Assembly: GCF_946479885.1 (NCBI RefSeq)
Contig: NZ_CAMLHM010000078.1
Coordinates: 1-13,881, forward strand
DNA length: 13,881 nucleotides
Source: an uncultured Devosia sp.
GTDB taxonomy: Bacteria; Pseudomonadota; Alphaproteobacteria; Rhizobiales; Devosiaceae
Reading direction: 5' to 3'
The notes beneath the pieces were generated by a model. It was given only the letters and a program-made list of their open reading frames with translations, did no database searches and was not told where the DNA came from. Each line of letters opens with the position of its first letter. Within the stretch, counting starts at the first letter, position 1. This document shows, piece by piece, positions 1 to 6,811 of this stretch. The position numbers and the translations under genes are program-made.

Positions 1-568
1 CGAGCGCCGAAACCGGCTCGTCGCAGACGATCAGCTTGGGCTCGGTGATCAGCGCGCGGGCAATGCCGATGCGCTGCGCCTGCCCGCCGGAAAACTCGTG
101 CGGATAGCGGTTGATCATCTCGGGCAGCAGACCCACCGCCTCCATGGTCTTGAGCACGCGGGCGCGCCGCTCGTCCTTGTTGAGCTCCGGGCGCAGCGTG
201 CGCAGCGGATCGGCGATGATCTCGCCCACCGTCATGCGCGGGTTGAGCGAGGCCAGCGGGTCCTGGAAAATGATCTGCAGGTCCGCGCGCCGCTGGCGCA
301 TCTCCTCGGCCGGCAGCTTGGTCAGGTCCTGCCCCAGCCACAGCACCTTGCCTTCATCCGGCGCCAGCAATTGCAGGATGCAGCGGCCCAGCGTGGACTT
401 GCCACAGCCGCTCTCGCCCACAATACCCAGCGTCTCGCCCTGGCGAATGGTGAAGTTGATGTCCGAGAGCGCCGTCAGCGTCAGCCGCCGGCTCAACAGG
501 CCGCCTGATATCGAGAAGGTCTTCTTGAGATCCTTGATCTCGAGCAGATTGATCGGGGTCTGGTCCAT
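1..568 (-). CDS. oppF: Oligopeptide ABC transporter ATP-binding protein OppF (3' end beyond the window)
   Basis: One of the two ATPases that power peptide import on the cytoplasmic face of the OppBC channel. The visible 189 residues start [18 protein letters not shown]. They contain Walker A (GESGCGKST, about residues 51-59), the Q-loop (IIFQDP), the ABC signature in the form FSGGQAQR, and Walker B (LIVCDEP) just before the left edge. The signature has Ala where the family commonly has Arg or Met, a mild variant. The C-terminal third, including the H-loop and the OppF/DppF C-terminal region, lies outside. The ATG shares one base with the TGA of oppD (TGATG), so translation is probably coupled, and it is the last visible gene of the operon. 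Assignment as OppF rather than OppD or DppF rests on gene order and the OppA type; the ATPase call itself is secure. Confidence 0.93.
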   Translation of the reverse strand, partial: MDQTPINLLEIKDLKKTFSISGGLLSRRLTLTALSDINFTIRQGETLGIVGESGCGKSTLGRCILQLLAPDEGKVLWLGQDLTKLPAEEMRQRRADLQIIFQDPLASLNPRMTVGEIIADPLRTLRPELNKDERRARVLKTMEAVGLLPEMINRYPHEFSGGQAQRIGIARALITEPKLIVCDEPVSAL

Positions 569-1551
569 CAGGCGACCTTTCCATAGGCCATGGGGCCTTC
601 ATAATGGCAGGCCTTCTCACGGCCATTGCCGGTATCGGCCAGCGGCGGCCGTTCGACCAGGCACCGGTCAAAGGCAAAGGCGCAACGGGGATTGAAAGAA
701 CAGCCCTTGGGCAGGTGTTCGAGGCTCGGCGGCAGCCCCTGGATCGGGTCGAGCCGCTCGGCCCGCTTGGCGATATGCGGCGTCGAATGTAGCAGGCCCA
801 GCGTATAGGGGTGGCGCGGATCGTAGAACAGGTCGTCGACCGTGCCCTTTTCCACCGCCCGGCCGCCATACATCACCATCATGCGATCAGCGACGCCGGC
901 CACCACGCCCAGGTCGTGGGTGATCAGCACCAGCGACGTCCCGAAGTCGTCGGTCAGCGTCTTGAACAGCTCCAGCATCTGCGCCTGCACCGTCACGTCG
1001 AGCGCCGTGGTCGGCTCGTCCGCGATGAGAATTTTGGGCTGGCACAGCAGTGCCATGGCAATCATCACGCGCTGCCGCATGCCGCCGGAAAGCTCATGCG
1101 GATAGGCATTGGCGCGCTTGACCGGCTCGGGAATACCCACCCGCTCCAGCATCTCGATCGAGGTCTTGACCGCCTTGGCCTTGTCGAAGCCGCGATGCTT
1201 GACCAGCACTTCGCTCAACTGCGTCTTGACCTTGAGCGTGGGGTTGAGCGACGTCATCGGATCCTGGAAGATCATCGCGATATCCTTGCCGCGATGCGTA
1301 TCCAGCTGGCTGGGTGCCATGCCGATCAGGTTGATGTCGCCCATCATGGCGCGGCCTTCGGCCCGGCCATTCTTGGCCAGCAGGCCCATGATGGCGAGGA
1401 AGGCCTGGCTCTTGCCCGAGCCGGATTCGCCGACCACGGCCAGCGTCTCGCCTTCCGACAGCGAGAAGTTCATGTCGCGCACGGCATGCACCTCGCTCTG
1501 GTGCAGCTCGAACGTGACCGACATGTCTTCGACTTTGAGGACTTGTTTCAT
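568..1551 (-). CDS. oppD: Oligopeptide ABC transporter ATP-binding protein OppD
   Basis: The second ATPase of the peptide importer, 327 residues, normal for OppD/DppD. Motifs in order are Walker A GESGSGKS (41-48), Q-loop IFQDP (94-98), signature LSGGMRQR (154-161), Walker B ILIADEP (174-180) and H-loop His212. The C-terminal oligopeptide-transporter domain carries four cysteines, C284, C290, C297 and C315; in related DppD proteins such cysteines ligate an iron-sulfur cluster, which is inferred here. I chose the ATG at 1551 ([10 protein letters not shown]) over an in-frame ATG at 1578. It begins at the usual N-terminus, has AAGGA eight bases upstream, and follows the oppC stop by one base, whereas 1578 would lie inside oppC. 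The stop overlaps the oppF start by one base. Confidence 0.95.
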   Translation of the reverse strand: MKQVLKVEDMSVTFELHQSEVHAVRDMNFSLSEGETLAVVGESGSGKSQAFLAIMGLLAKNGRAEGRAMMGDINLIGMAPSQLDTHRGKDIAMIFQDPMTSLNPTLKVKTQLSEVLVKHRGFDKAKAVKTSIEMLERVGIPEPVKRANAYPHELSGGMRQRVMIAMALLCQPKILIADEPTTALDVTVQAQMLELFKTLTDDFGTSLVLITHDLGVVAGVADRMMVMYGGRAVEKGTVDDLFYDPRHPYTLGLLHSTPHIAKRAERLDPIQGLPPSLEHLPKGCSFNPRCAFAFDRCLVERPPLADTGNGREKACHYEGPMAYGKVA

Positions 1552-1552
1552 C

Positions 1553-2473
1553 TCAGCGATCCTTGGGGTCGAGGGCATCGCGCAGGCCGTCGCCGATATA
1601 GGTGAGGCACAGCAGCAGGCTCACCAGCACCACGGCGGGGCCGATCAGCATCCAGGGCAGCGTTTCCGCCACCGGCGCGCCGAACGAAATCAGCGTACCC
1701 AGCGACGTCTGCGGCTCCTGCACACCCAGGCCCAGATAGGAGAGGAAGCTCTCGGTGAGGATGATCTCGGGAATGGTCAGGGTGGCGTAGATCACCACGG
1801 GACCGGTCAGGTTGGGCACGATATGGCGGAAGATGATGGTCCACGGCTTGGCGCCGCCGGCCTTGGCCGCCTCGATGAATTCGCGCTCCTTGATCGACAT
1901 GGTCTGGCCACGCACGATGCGCGCCATGGTGAGCCATTCCAGGCACCCGATACCCACGAACAGCAGCACCGGATTGCGCCCGAAGATCACCACGAGGATG
2001 ATGACGAACAGGATGTAGGGCAACGCATACATGATGTCGACGAAGCGCATCATCACCGCATCGACCTTGCCGCCGAAATAGCCGGCAATGGCGCCGTAGC
2101 AGACCCCGATGAACACCGAGACCAGCGTCGCCACGCCGGCCACGATCAGGCTCATCTGCGTGCCCTGCATGATGCGGGCCAGCATGTCGCGACCATTCTG
2201 GTCGGTGCCGGCAAAGTGACCGGCCGCGAAATTGGGCGGCTTGCGAATGCCGCTCCAGTCGATCTTTTCGTAGCTCCAGGGCAGGAAGTACGGCCCCACG
2301 AAAGCGAACAGGACGATGAAGATCACGACGAAGATCGACAGCACCGCCGCCTTGTTGCGGGTGAGCCGCCTTATGGCGTCCTGCGTCAGCGAACGGCCCT
2401 TGGGCGCGTCCAGGGTTCCGAGCTTGTGCGCATACTCGGTGAGCAGTGCATCCTTGCCAGTAATGCCGGCCAT
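1553..2473 (-). CDS. oppC: Oligopeptide ABC transporter permease OppC
   Basis: Inner-membrane permease of 306 residues that pairs with OppB to form the peptide channel. The N-terminal cytoplasmic stretch (1-40) precedes a first membrane helix at about 42-63, then a periplasmic segment containing HFAGTDQNGRD, which is typical of OppC/DppC. Further hydrophobic segments lie near 107-131, 142-165, 168-185, 225-245 and 274-294. The EAA loop that docks the ATPase is seen at about 201-221 (EAAKAGGAKPW). The start ATG overlaps the stop of oppB by one base (TGATG), so the two permeases are probably made in equal amounts. The protein ends LDPKDR, like its relatives, and I see no frameshift. Confidence 0.95.
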   Translation of the reverse strand: MAGITGKDALLTEYAHKLGTLDAPKGRSLTQDAIRRLTRNKAAVLSIFVVIFIVLFAFVGPYFLPWSYEKIDWSGIRKPPNFAAGHFAGTDQNGRDMLARIMQGTQMSLIVAGVATLVSVFIGVCYGAIAGYFGGKVDAVMMRFVDIMYALPYILFVIILVVIFGRNPVLLFVGIGCLEWLTMARIVRGQTMSIKEREFIEAAKAGGAKPWTIIFRHIVPNLTGPVVIYATLTIPEIILTESFLSYLGLGVQEPQTSLGTLISFGAPVAETLPWMLIGPAVVLVSLLLCLTYIGDGLRDALDPKDR

Positions 2474-3396
2474 CAGCGGTACCTCACCTTGGGATCGAGC
2501 CAGGCATAGAGAATGTCGACCACCAGGTTCACCGCCAGGATGATGAACATGTAGAGGATGGTCGTCCCCAGCACGAGGCCGTAGTCGCGGTTGAGCGCCG
2601 CACTGATGAAATACTTGCCGATCCCCGGCAGCGCGAACACCTGCTCCACCACCAGCGAACCGGTGAGCAGATAGGAGAGTCCTGGCCCCAGATAGGACAC
2701 GACAGGCAGCAGCGCCGGCTTGATGGCATGCCGCGCCAGGATCAGCCGCGTACCCAGGCCCTTGGATCTGGCCGTCCGCACGTAATTGGTGCCCAGCACC
2801 TCGATCATCGAGCCGCGCATCAGCCGCGCCGTGCGCCCGGCATGGGGCAGCACCAGCACCGTGATCGGCAGCACCAGATGGGGGATCGAGCCCGCCTGCC
2901 AGCCACCGGCCGGGAACCAGTCGAGATAGACGCCGAACACCAGTTGCAGGATCGCCGCCATCAGGAAATTGGGGACCACCAGGCCCACCATCACCAGCAG
3001 CACCAGCACGTAGTCAGGCCATTTGTTCTGGTTGACAGCGCTCAGCGCCCCGGCCACGAGGCCGACAATGGTGCCGATGACGAAGGCCGAAAAACCGAGC
3101 ATCAGCGTGAACGGCAGGCCGATCCACAGCATCTCGGCCACGGTGAAGTCGTTATAGACCATCGAGGGGCCGAAATCGCCCTGCAGCAGCCGGCCGACAT
3201 AGATGAAATATTGCTGGATCAGCGGCAGGTCGAGATTGTAGTGCGCGCGCAGGTTGGCCAGCGTGGTCGGTGGCAGCGCGCGTTCACCGTCAAAGGGACC
3301 GCCGGGCGCCAGCCGCAGAATGAAGAAACAGGCGGTCACGGCAATCAGCGCTATCGGAACCGCCGACAGCACACGCCGCGTCACATATCCAAACAT
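2473..3396 (-). CDS. oppB: Oligopeptide ABC transporter permease OppB
   Basis: Inner-membrane permease of 307 residues, the partner of OppC. It has the typical N-terminus (MFGYVTRRVLSAVPIALIAV), a first membrane helix near residues 9-27, a periplasmic loop with YNLDLPLIQQY and GDFGPS, and helices near 95-119, 129-155, 172-186, 233-250 and 276-297. The ATPase-docking EAA-type loop is at about 205-231 (YVRTARSKGLG). The C-terminus DPKVRYR is the family norm. The start at 3396 has AAAGG at 3406-3410, nine bases upstream. The 102-base gap to oppA, with its hairpin, marks the boundary between the abundant binding protein and the membrane components. Confidence 0.95.
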   Translation of the reverse strand: MFGYVTRRVLSAVPIALIAVTACFFILRLAPGGPFDGERALPPTTLANLRAHYNLDLPLIQQYFIYVGRLLQGDFGPSMVYNDFTVAEMLWIGLPFTLMLGFSAFVIGTIVGLVAGALSAVNQNKWPDYVLVLLVMVGLVVPNFLMAAILQLVFGVYLDWFPAGGWQAGSIPHLVLPITVLVLPHAGRTARLMRGSMIEVLGTNYVRTARSKGLGTRLILARHAIKPALLPVVSYLGPGLSYLLTGSLVVEQVFALPGIGKYFISAALNRDYGLVLGTTILYMFIILAVNLVVDILYAWLDPKVRYR

Positions 3397-3405
3397 GGAT
3401 TACGA

Positions 3406-3410
3406 CCTTT
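3406..3410 (-). promoter_or_regulatory. Ribosome binding site of oppB
   Basis: AAAGG on the minus strand, nine bases before the oppB ATG. It lies downstream of the oppA-oppB hairpin, so oppB has its own ribosome entry site rather than relying on coupling to oppA. Confidence 0.6.
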
Positions 3411-3453
3411 CACATCCACCCAGCCGAAGTCGGGCCGTCCGGTGAATGAATAA

Positions 3454-3483
3454 CGGCGCCGCCCCTCCCAAGGGGCGACGCCG
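3454..3483 (-). terminator. Intercistronic hairpin between oppA and oppB (attenuator or mRNA-stabilising)
   Basis: A 12-bp GC-rich stem (CGGCGCCGCCCC pairing with GGGGCGACGCCG, one G-U wobble) with a six-base loop, 15 bases past the oppA stop. On the transcribed minus strand it is followed by GTTATTCATT, a poor U tract. It is therefore more likely a partial terminator or 3' stabiliser that raises oppA mRNA over oppBCDF than a full stop. Such hairpins after binding-protein genes are common in ABC importer operons. Confidence 0.65.
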
Positions 3484-3498
3484 CAGGATTATGGAAGC

Positions 3499-5115
3499 TT
3501 ACTCGGCCTTGGACAGCCAGCGGGTGCGGTGGATGTCCGCCGCGTTGCTGACGAAGCCGGTAACCTTGGGCGACACCACGTTCTGGGCGATGTACCAGTA
3601 GATCGGGATCGCCGCCGTTTCGTCCATGGCGATCTTCTCGGCATCGCCCAGCAGCTTGGCGCGAATGGCCAGATCCTGCTCGGTGGTGGCCTTGTTCATC
3701 AGCGCTTCGAACTCGTCGTTCGAATAGCGGCCATAATTGTTGCCCCAGTTGATGTCGCCGCCCTGCGCAATGCCCTGGCGGAGCAGGTCGAGCGTGTTGG
3801 ACGGGTCCGAATAGTCGAGCAGCCAGCCGGCACGACCCACGTCATAGTCGCCAGCGCGCAGGCTGTCGTAGTGCACGGCGGTTTCCGAGTTGAACAGCTC
3901 GGCCTTGACGCCGATCTGTTCCCACATCGCCGCGATCGCCACGGCGATACGCTGGTGGTTGTCGTTGGTGTTGTACTTGAGCTGGATGGTCAGCGGGGTT
4001 GCGGCCGTGTAGCCGAGGCCTTCCATGACCGCCTTGGCTTCCGCCACGCGCTCTTCATAGGACAGGCCAATCCACGACGGCTGATAGGGCTCGACGCCTT
4101 CATAGTTGGCCGTGCCCGGCGGGACCCAGCCATAGGCCGGCACTTCGCCGGTGCCCAGCACGTCCGGACCGATCACGTCGCGGTTGATGGCCATCGAGAG
4201 CGCCTTGCGCACGTCGGCATTATCAAGCGGCGGCTTTTCTTCGTTGAGCACGTAGTAGTAGACGCCCAGGAACGGCGCGAAATAGTCCTGGCCCGGCAGG
4301 TTGGTCTTGATCCACTCGGCCTGGTCCGACGGAATGTCGGTCAGGATGTCATATTCACCGGCGCGGTAGCGCGACAGGGCAGCGGCCAGGTCGTCCTGCA
4401 CGAAGTAGTTCACTTCGTCGATCTGGACATTGGCGGCATCCCAGTAGGTCTCGGACTTGACCGACTTGATGTAGCTGCCCGGCACCCATTCCTTGGGCGT
4501 GTAGGGGCCGTTCGAGACGATGTTCTCGATCTTGGTCCAGTCGTCGCCCACCTTGTCGATCACATGCTTTGGCACGGGATAGGCGGTGTAGTGGGTCAGC
4601 GCCTGCAGGAAGAATGGCGTCGGGCCTTCGAGGGTGATCTCGACGGTCTTGTCGTCGATCGCCTTGACGCCCAGTTCGTTGAAATCGGTCACCGAGCCAT
4701 CGGCGATTTCCGAACCGTTCTTGATCGGGAACTGGAGGTAGGCATAGTCCGACGCCGTCTTGGGGTCGAACAGGCGCTGGAAGGCGAAGACGAAATCGCC
4801 AGCGGTCACCGGCGTACCGTCGGACCACTGGATGCCATCACGCAGCTTGAACGTATAAACCAGGCCATCATCGGAAATGGTATAGCTCTCGGCCTGGCCC
4901 GGAATGGCCTCGGCATTGGCGTCTTCGGCCATCAGGCCTTCGATATAGTCGCCGATGATGCGGTTTTCCCAGTCGCCCGACGCCTGATGCGGGTCAATCG
5001 AGCCGGGCTCGGAACCGTTCATCGTGTTGAGCGTCACGGCCGAAGCGGTGCTGCTCATCAGCAGCGCCATAGCGCCGGCCGCAGCAACCGCAGTCAGGGT
5101 TTGCGTGAGTTTCAT
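3499..5115 (-). CDS. oppA: Periplasmic oligopeptide-binding protein OppA
   Basis: Solute-binding protein of 538 residues (SBP_bac_5 family) that captures peptides in the periplasm and delivers them to OppBC. A Sec signal peptide is clear: MKLTQ, a hydrophobic core at about 8-20, and a likely cut after ASA at 26. There is no lipobox, so the product should be soluble. The family segment around QWSDGTPVTAGDFVFAFQR lies at about 96-114. By recalled similarity the protein tracks enterobacterial OppA/MppA closely, for example RAGWLLDYSDPSN, where D434 matches the aspartate that binds the peptide N-terminus. This makes a true oligopeptide (or murein-peptide) role more likely than dipeptide, nickel or sugar import. 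The start is supported by AAGGAG at 5127-5132, eleven bases upstream. It is the first gene of the operon. Confidence 0.95.
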   Translation of the reverse strand: MKLTQTLTAVAAAGAMALLMSSTASAVTLNTMNGSEPGSIDPHQASGDWENRIIGDYIEGLMAEDANAEAIPGQAESYTISDDGLVYTFKLRDGIQWSDGTPVTAGDFVFAFQRLFDPKTASDYAYLQFPIKNGSEIADGSVTDFNELGVKAIDDKTVEITLEGPTPFFLQALTHYTAYPVPKHVIDKVGDDWTKIENIVSNGPYTPKEWVPGSYIKSVKSETYWDAANVQIDEVNYFVQDDLAAALSRYRAGEYDILTDIPSDQAEWIKTNLPGQDYFAPFLGVYYYVLNEEKPPLDNADVRKALSMAINRDVIGPDVLGTGEVPAYGWVPPGTANYEGVEPYQPSWIGLSYEERVAEAKAVMEGLGYTAATPLTIQLKYNTNDNHQRIAVAIAAMWEQIGVKAELFNSETAVHYDSLRAGDYDVGRAGWLLDYSDPSNTLDLLRQGIAQGGDINWGNNYGRYSNDEFEALMNKATTEQDLAIRAKLLGDAEKIAMDETAAIPIYWYIAQNVVSPKVTGFVSNAADIHRTRWLSKAE

Positions 5116-5193
5116 TGTCGTCCCATCTCCTTGTGGAAGTCCTGAAATCGTCTTGTTCCCGCAGTCATGCCGCCGCGGAGTTCAAATGCTCTG

Positions 5194-5220
5194 TGACCGG
5201 CATTTTTGCCTATCCGGTCA
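5194..5220 (-). promoter_or_regulatory. Interrupted dyad in the oppA upstream region
   Basis: Perfect 7-bp arms, TGACCGG and CCGGTCA, separated by 13 bases. An alternative fold pairs GGCA with TGCC around AAAA inside the same stretch. It lies about 80-105 bases before the oppA ATG. It could be an operator or a leader hairpin; a TTGACC that might act as a -35 box overlaps one arm on the minus strand, but I see no good matching -10. Confidence 0.4.
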
Positions 5221-5228
5221 AGATTGCT

Positions 5229-5252
5229 GGACGGTATTACGCAATTCCGTCC
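5229..5252 (-). promoter_or_regulatory. 24-bp near-perfect palindrome upstream of oppA, overlapping a candidate -10 box
   Basis: GGACGGTATT and AATTCCGTCC form ten-base arms with one mismatch around ACGC. Read on the minus strand it contains TAATAC, a plausible -10 box, with TTGTCA 15 bases or TTGCTT 19 bases upstream. The position suits an operator that controls oppA transcription. No cognate regulator is identifiable in the window. Confidence 0.45.
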
Positions 5253-5267
5253 ACTGACAAGCAAAAG

Positions 5268-5285
5268 ATTGACCTAAACGTCAAT
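5268..5285 (-). promoter_or_regulatory. 18-bp dyad resembling the fadE/fadD operator
   Basis: ATTGACCTAAACGTCAAT has perfect 6-bp arms with a six-base spacer. On the minus strand it begins ATTGACG like the fadE and fadD sites and agrees with the fadE site at 13 of 18 positions. It lies about 155 bases before oppA and 84 bases past the small gene at 5369. No good -10 follows at the right distance, so it is weaker than the two fad sites. Confidence 0.35.
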
Positions 5286-5305
5286 GGCCGCCAAATTATC
5301 AACAT

Positions 5306-5334
5306 GCTGCCCCGCCCACTCACGGCGGAACAGC
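5306..5334 (-). terminator. Possible terminator of the fadJ-fadI-small gene operon
   Basis: On the minus strand GCTGTTCCGCC pairs with GGCGGGGCAGC (11 bp with two G-U wobbles) around a seven-base loop, 35 bases after the stop of the last gene. The following ATGTTGATAATTT is only mildly T-rich, so termination may be incomplete. Confidence 0.5.
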
Positions 5335-5368
5335 TTTGCCTCACGATCACGATTGAGAGAATGGCGTG

Positions 5369-5530
5369 CTAGGCGCCCAGCAAACCGGCCTGTCGCGCCA
5401 GGTAGATCGCCACAGCGATCGCCACCAGCCCGACCCATGGCGCCCAACCGGGCAGTGGGCCACGCGGCTTCTTCACCGGCGGCTCCGGCTTCTTTTCGGG
5501 GCGGCGGAATTTGACGACATTCTCGTTCAT
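5369..5530 (-). CDS. Small single-span membrane protein of 53 residues, function unknown
   Basis: I do not recognise a family. The 53-residue product starts MNENVVKFRRPEKK. Its N-terminal half is basic and proline-rich, with repeated PEKKPEPPVKKP-like composition (11-25). It ends with one likely membrane helix at about 32-47 (WVGLVAIAVAIYLARQ) and a short tail, GLLGA. The start ATG overlaps the TGA of the thiolase gene in an ATGA motif, so it is translationally coupled and belongs to the same operon. The charge distribution suggests that the basic N-terminus stays in the cytoplasm. An anchor, or an assembly helper for the beta-oxidation enzymes, is conceivable but is guesswork. The in-frame extension back to 5788 is rejected because it would lie within the thiolase gene. 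Confidence 0.7.
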   Translation of the reverse strand: MNENVVKFRRPEKKPEPPVKKPRGPLPGWAPWVGLVAIAVAIYLARQAGLLGA

Positions 5531-6810
5531 GCGGCGCTTTCCACCAATGCGGCGACACCCATGCCGCCAGCTGTGCAGACGCTCAGCAAAGCGCGTTTTC
5601 CCGGCTCCGTCGAGAGCATCTTGGCCGTGAGGCCCAATATGCGCGCACCGGTCGCAGCGAAGGGGTGGCCATAGGCCAGGCTCGAGCCCTTGACGTTGAT
5701 CCTGGCCGGGTCGACCGGCCCCAGCACGCTGTCGCGCCCCAGCACCGTCTTGCAGTAATCGGCGTCGGTCCACGCCTTGAGGGTGCACAGCACCTGCGCC
5801 GCGAAGGCCTCATGTAGCTCGAAATAGTCGATATCGGCAAAGCCCAGGCCCCGCCGCGCCAGCATCTCGCTGACCGCAATGGTCGGCGCCATCAGCAGGC
5901 CCTCGCCATGGGCAAAGTCATTGCCCGCCACCCGCCCGGTGGTGAGATAGGCGAGAACAGGCAACCCGCGGGCCTTGGCCCAGTCCTCGCTCGCCAGCAG
6001 CACCGAGGACGCGCCATCGGTCAGCGGCGTCGAATTGCCGGCCGTCAGCGTACCGTGGCCGCTCGATTTATCGAAGGCGGGCTTGAGCGTCGCCATCTTT
6101 TCGATATTGGCGTCGGCGCGCACATTATTGTCGCGCACCAGGCCCGCGCATTGCACCAAGAGGTCATCGTGGAAGCCCTCGTCATAGGCCTTGGCCGCAT
6201 TGCGATGGCTGGCCACCGCCAGCTCGTCCTGCGCCTCGCGGGTAATGCCCCATTCGCGCGCCATCAGTTCGCAATGCTGGCCCATCGACATGCCGGTGCG
6301 CGGCTCGTTGACCGAGGGCGCCACCGGGGTCAGTTCGCCAAACGAGAATCCCTTGAACGCCCTGAATTTCTCGCCGCCGCTGCGCGCCTTGTTCAAGTCG
6401 AGCAGCCGGTGCTGGAATTTGTTGCCGAAGACGATCGGGCTGTCGCTGACCGTGTCCGACCCTGCCGCGATCCCGCTGTCGATCTCACCCGAAGCGATCT
6501 TGGCCGCCAGCGTCAGCGCCGCCTGCAGGCTCGTGCCACAGGCGATCTGCATCGTCGTGCCGGGGGTGCGCGGCGAGAGCCCCGCGTCCAGTGCCGCCTC
6601 GCGCGCAATGTTGAAATCGCGCGAATGCCCGATGACGGCACCGGCCATCACCTCGTCAACCTTCTCGCCCTTGAGCCCATACTTGTCCGCCAGCCCACCC
6701 AGCACCGTGCCCAGCATGGAAAGGTTGGTTTCCTCGATATAGGCGGTATTGCCACGGGCGAAGGGGATACGTGCCGAACCGACGATTGCGACTTTGCGAA
6801 GTTCGGCCAT
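5527..6810 (-). CDS. fadI: Acetyl-CoA C-acyltransferase (FadI-type thiolase, beta-oxidation beta subunit)
   Basis: Cleaves 3-ketoacyl-CoA with CoA to acetyl-CoA and a shortened acyl-CoA, the last step of beta-oxidation. At 427 residues it matches the longer FadI group rather than FadA (about 387). Catalytic features are the acyl-accepting Cys91 (QIACGTS), the HEAFAAQ motif, His382 in GHPFAATGA, and the proton-transfer Cys412 in CTAGGMG; GNSTPLTDGA is also conserved. I chose the ATG at 6810 (MAELRKVAIVG) over one at 6864, since the upstream residues are unlike the family and would overlap fadJ. A GGGA lies nine bases before it, and the fadJ stop is one base away. The gene overlaps the downstream small gene by four bases. 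It likely forms a complex with the preceding alpha subunit. Naming it fadI rather than fadA is by length and recalled similarity. Confidence 0.93.
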   Translation of the reverse strand: MAELRKVAIVGSARIPFARGNTAYIEETNLSMLGTVLGGLADKYGLKGEKVDEVMAGAVIGHSRDFNIAREAALDAGLSPRTPGTTMQIACGTSLQAALTLAAKIASGEIDSGIAAGSDTVSDSPIVFGNKFQHRLLDLNKARSGGEKFRAFKGFSFGELTPVAPSVNEPRTGMSMGQHCELMAREWGITREAQDELAVASHRNAAKAYDEGFHDDLLVQCAGLVRDNNVRADANIEKMATLKPAFDKSSGHGTLTAGNSTPLTDGASSVLLASEDWAKARGLPVLAYLTTGRVAGNDFAHGEGLLMAPTIAVSEMLARRGLGFADIDYFELHEAFAAQVLCTLKAWTDADYCKTVLGRDSVLGPVDPARINVKGSSLAYGHPFAATGARILGLTAKMLSTEPGKRALLSVCTAGGMGVAALVESAA

Positions 6811-6811
6811 C

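Noticed and set aside
1109..2509. 466-codon plus-strand frame antisense to oppD and oppC
   Set aside because: Low-complexity His/Asp/Glu-rich translation and no domain; the minus-strand genes explain the region.
3529..5145. 538-codon open frame on the plus strand, fully antisense to oppA
   Set aside because: Equal in length to oppA by coincidence of GC-rich codon bias; the product is Val/Asp/Arg/His-rich with no recognisable domain, while the opposite strand encodes a clear OppA.
5274..5558. 94-codon minus-strand frame overlapping the small membrane-protein gene in another frame
   Set aside because: It runs through the predicted terminator, has no domain or coupling, and competes with the better-supported 53-residue frame.
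5369..5788. 139-codon form of the small membrane-protein gene
   Set aside because: Same frame as the 53-residue gene, but the extra 86 codons lie inside the thiolase gene; the ATG at 5530 in the ATGA overlap is the sensible start.
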